This document shows positions 59,443 to 64,000 of a stretch of 64,000 bases of DNA, piece after piece. Numbering within the stretch: the first letter of the stretch is position 1; each line of letters opens with the position of its first letter. This DNA comes from Streptomyces chromofuscus (GTDB taxonomy: Bacteria; Actinomycetota; Actinomycetes; Streptomycetales; Streptomycetaceae): the NCBI RefSeq assembly GCF_015160875.1, contig NZ_CP063374.1:3781001-3845000 (forward strand), given 5' to 3'. The notes beneath the pieces were generated by a model that had not been told where the DNA came from, made no database searches, and saw only the letters and a list, made by a program, of their open reading frames with translations. The translations under genes were made by a program, and so were the position numbers.

Positions 59443-60370
59443 ATGATTACGGCCCAGCACCTCACCAAACGCTACGGCGACAAGACCGTCGTCACCGACC
59501 TCCCCTTCACCGTCCGCCCGGGCACCGTCACCGGCTTCCTCGGCCCGAACGGCGCCGGCAAGTCCACCACCCTGCGCATGGTCCTCGGCCTGGACGCCCC
59601 CACCCGCGGCCACGCCACCATCGGCGGTCGCGCCTACGCCGCCCACCCCGCACCCCTCACCGAGGCCGGCGCCCTGCTGGAGGCCCGTTCGGTGCACCCC
59701 GGCCGCACCGCGTACCACCACCTCACGGCGCTCGCCCTCACGCACGGCATCCCGCGCGGCCGCGTCACCCACGTCCTGGACCTCACCGGCCTGTCGGACG
59801 TCGGCGGCCGCCGGGTCAAGGGTTTCTCCCTCGGCATGGGCCAGCGTCTCGGCATCGCGGCGGCCCTGCTCGGCGACCCGGCCACCGTCATCCTCGACGA
59901 ACCGGTCAACGGCCTCGACCCCGAGGGCGTCCTGTGGATCCGCACCCTGCTCAAGTCCCTCGCCGCACAAGGCCGTACGGTCGCCGTCTCCTCCCACCTG
60001 ATGAGCGAGATGGCCCTCACCGCCGACCACCTGATCATCATCGGCCGAGGGCGCCTCCTCGCCGACACCACGGTCGCGGACTTCGTACGGGACTCGGGCG
60101 CCGGCACCGTCAAGGTCGTCACCCCGGAAAAAAAACGCCCCCACCCTCGTACGACTGCTCTCCACCCCCGGCGTCGACATCACCACCGACACCCCCGGCA
60201 CCCTCCACGTCCGAGGCACGGACGCGGAACACATCGACCGCACCGCCGCCGCCCACGGCGTTCCGCTCTTCGAACTCACCGCGCACCACGCCTCCCTGGA
60301 GGAGGCCTTCATGGACCTCACGCGCGACTCGGTGGAGTTCGCCGCGACCCCCGAAGGAGCCGCAGCATGA
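59443..60370 (+). pseudogene. ABC transporter ATPase with a frameshift at an 8-A run
   Basis: From ATG 59443 the frame encodes a drug/lantibiotic-type ABC ATPase: Walker A GPNGAGKST, signature SLGMGQRLG, Walker B TVILDEPVNGLDP, H-loop SSHLMSE. At 60128-60135 there are eight A's; the frame then turns to His/Arg-rich nonsense. Reading with seven A's restores the expected C terminus (NAPTLVRLLSTPGV, then HASLEEAFMDLT) up to TGA 60368-60370, which overlaps the permease ATG. It is a mutation, a sequencing error, or a slippage site. All catalytic motifs lie before the shift. Confidence 0.75.
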
Positions 60371-60762
60371 CCACGACCACCGGCCCCTACCGGGTGACGC
60401 CGGCCCGCGTCCTGCACGCGGAGTGGCACAAACTGCGCACCCTCCGCTCCAGCTGGATCAGCCTCGTCCCCGCCCTCACCCTCACCCTCGCCACCGGCCT
60501 CGCCATCGGCGCGTCCTACGAGTCCGGCGACGCCGACGAGATGGACGCCGTCCTGCTCACCCTCCTGGGCATGCAGTTCACGCAGATCATCGTCGGCGTC
60601 CTCGGCATCCTGGCCACCGCCGGCGAGCACTCGACCGGGCAGATCCGCTCCACCATGACGGCCGTCCCACGCCGCCTGCCCGTCCTGTGGTCCAAGGCCG
60701 CGGTCATCGGCACGGTCTCCTTCGCGACCGTCCTCGCCACGGCTGGACGAACACGGAGATAG
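60367..60762 (+). pseudogene. ABC-2-type permease, truncated
   Basis: ATG 60367 overlaps the ATPase stop. The first 125 codons give a normal permease start (VLHAEWHKLRTLRSSW, one span about 35-50, then QFTQIIVGVLGILATAGEHSTGQIRSTM). They break off after SFATVLATA near 60741. Typical partners have about 250 residues and six spans, and here only about two remain. The stop at 60762 is reached in foreign sequence. Confidence 0.75.
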
Positions 60763-60819
60763 CCATGCGCCTGCACCTCGCCGAGTCGACGGTGAAGACA
60801 CACGTCAGCCGACACGAGA
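60741..60819 (+). pseudogene. LuxR-type helix-turn-helix relic of a response regulator
   Basis: In frame 3 the sequence reads WTNTEIAMRLHLAESTVKTHVSR, the DNA-binding helices of a NarL/LuxR response regulator, cut off on both sides. In intact loci of this kind the order is ATPase, permease, histidine kinase, LuxR regulator. One deletion from mid-permease to the end of the regulator explains the junction. Confidence 0.65.
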
Positions 60820-60851
60820 TTGGTGAGCCCGTCGTAAGGCCCCGAAAACGC

Positions 60852-60885
60852 AGAAAACCCCGCATCCGAAGATGCGGGGTTTTCT
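60852..60885 (-). terminator. rRNA operon terminator
   Basis: On the minus strand AAAACCCCGCATC, loop TTCG, GATGCGGGGTTTT: perfect 13-bp arms with a stable UUCG-type tetraloop and a T-run, 9 bp after the 5S 3' end. Symmetry means it also stops transcripts arriving from the decayed ABC locus. Confidence 0.9.
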
Positions 60886-60893
60886 CAATATTT

Positions 60894-61012
60894 GTTCGGC
60901 GGCGTCCTACTCTCCCACAGGGTCCCCCCTGCAGTACCATCGGCGCTGTAAGGCTTAGCTTCCGGGTTCGGAATGTAACCGGGCGTTTCCCTCACGCTAT
61001 GACCACCGAAAC
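60894..61012 (-). rRNA. rrf: 5S ribosomal RNA
   Basis: 119 bases on the minus strand, from GTTTCGGTGGTCATAGCG to CGCCGCCGAAC. The ends pair as helix I, and the internal CCGAACCCGGAAGCTAAGC loop is diagnostic for 5S. Separated from 23S by an 80-bp spacer (61013-61092). Confidence 0.95.
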
Positions 61013-61092
61013 ACTATGAAACACAACCGCACCACCCATCAGGGCGGGGTTGTTCGTGGTTTCAGAACCAACACAGTGGACGCGAGCAACTG

Positions 61093-64000
<2,908 letters not shown>

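Overview
The window is high-GC actinobacterial DNA from a Streptomyces chromosome. The evidence is third-position GC bias, many GTG starts, and recognisable Streptomyces genes: glnR, nur, devA/devB/devE, rsiG, mshD, ppk and pstSCAB. The gene order runs parallel, in reverse, to the S. coelicolor stretch that I remember as SCO4190 (devA) - SCO4180 (nur) - SCO4159 (glnR) - SCO4152/4151 (5'-nucleotidase/mshD) - SCO4145 (ppk) - SCO4142 (pstS). That correspondence is from memory and was not searched. The right edge is a ribosomal RNA operon on the minus strand (5S, then the 3' 2.9 kb of 23S).

Layout. 1-4.7 kb: small accessory enzymes and regulators (DinB, HxlR/NAD(P) oxidoreductase pair, HAD-like protein, deazaflavin-nitroreductase/hemerythrin fusion), with two scars (a DinB fragment and a TetR/helicase junction). 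4.7-11.7 kb: a dev-type locus with a tandem two-domain aminoglycoside-phosphotransferase-like kinase, three paralogous GntR/DevA regulators, the HAD hydrolase DevB, and three paralogous 61-62 aa membrane proteins, each divergent from one regulator. 11.8-16.6 kb: Eis-like acetyltransferase, RsiG, D-aminoacyl-tRNA deacylase, YgfZ, Nur, and a nitrobindin-like protein. 16.7-22.8 kb: sulfur-related and membrane genes, with a cysteine-type leader peptide upstream of a rhodanese. 22.9-28.6 kb: glnR, a LacI regulator, an HtrA-type protease without a PDZ domain, and a two-component system whose 3' end is tandemly duplicated.

29.2-45.3 kb is a phosphate region: secreted 5'-nucleotidase, polyphosphate kinase, CHAD protein, NUDIX hydrolase, PhoU-like protein plus Pit transporter, and pstSCAB with a PHO box upstream. 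mshD, a YtrA-type regulator and csoR are interspersed. 45.6-51.3 kb: Tat-exported flavoprotein, PAP2 phosphatase, bifunctional peptidoglycan hydrolase, and an SDR/TetR pair. 51.7-58.8 kb: a compact type-IV-secretion-like gene set (VirB2-, VirB8-, VirB6-, PrgI/SCO6880-, VirB4- and VirD4-like proteins) without a visible relaxase or integrase. 58.8-60.8 kb: an acetyltransferase, a 22-bp perfect palindrome, and a decayed ABC transporter/two-component locus (poly-A frameshift, truncated permease, leftover LuxR helix-turn-helix) abutting the rRNA terminator.

The parts that look least described are the three regulator/mini-membrane-protein cassettes with their shared promoter DNA and the relaxase-free secretion-like operon.
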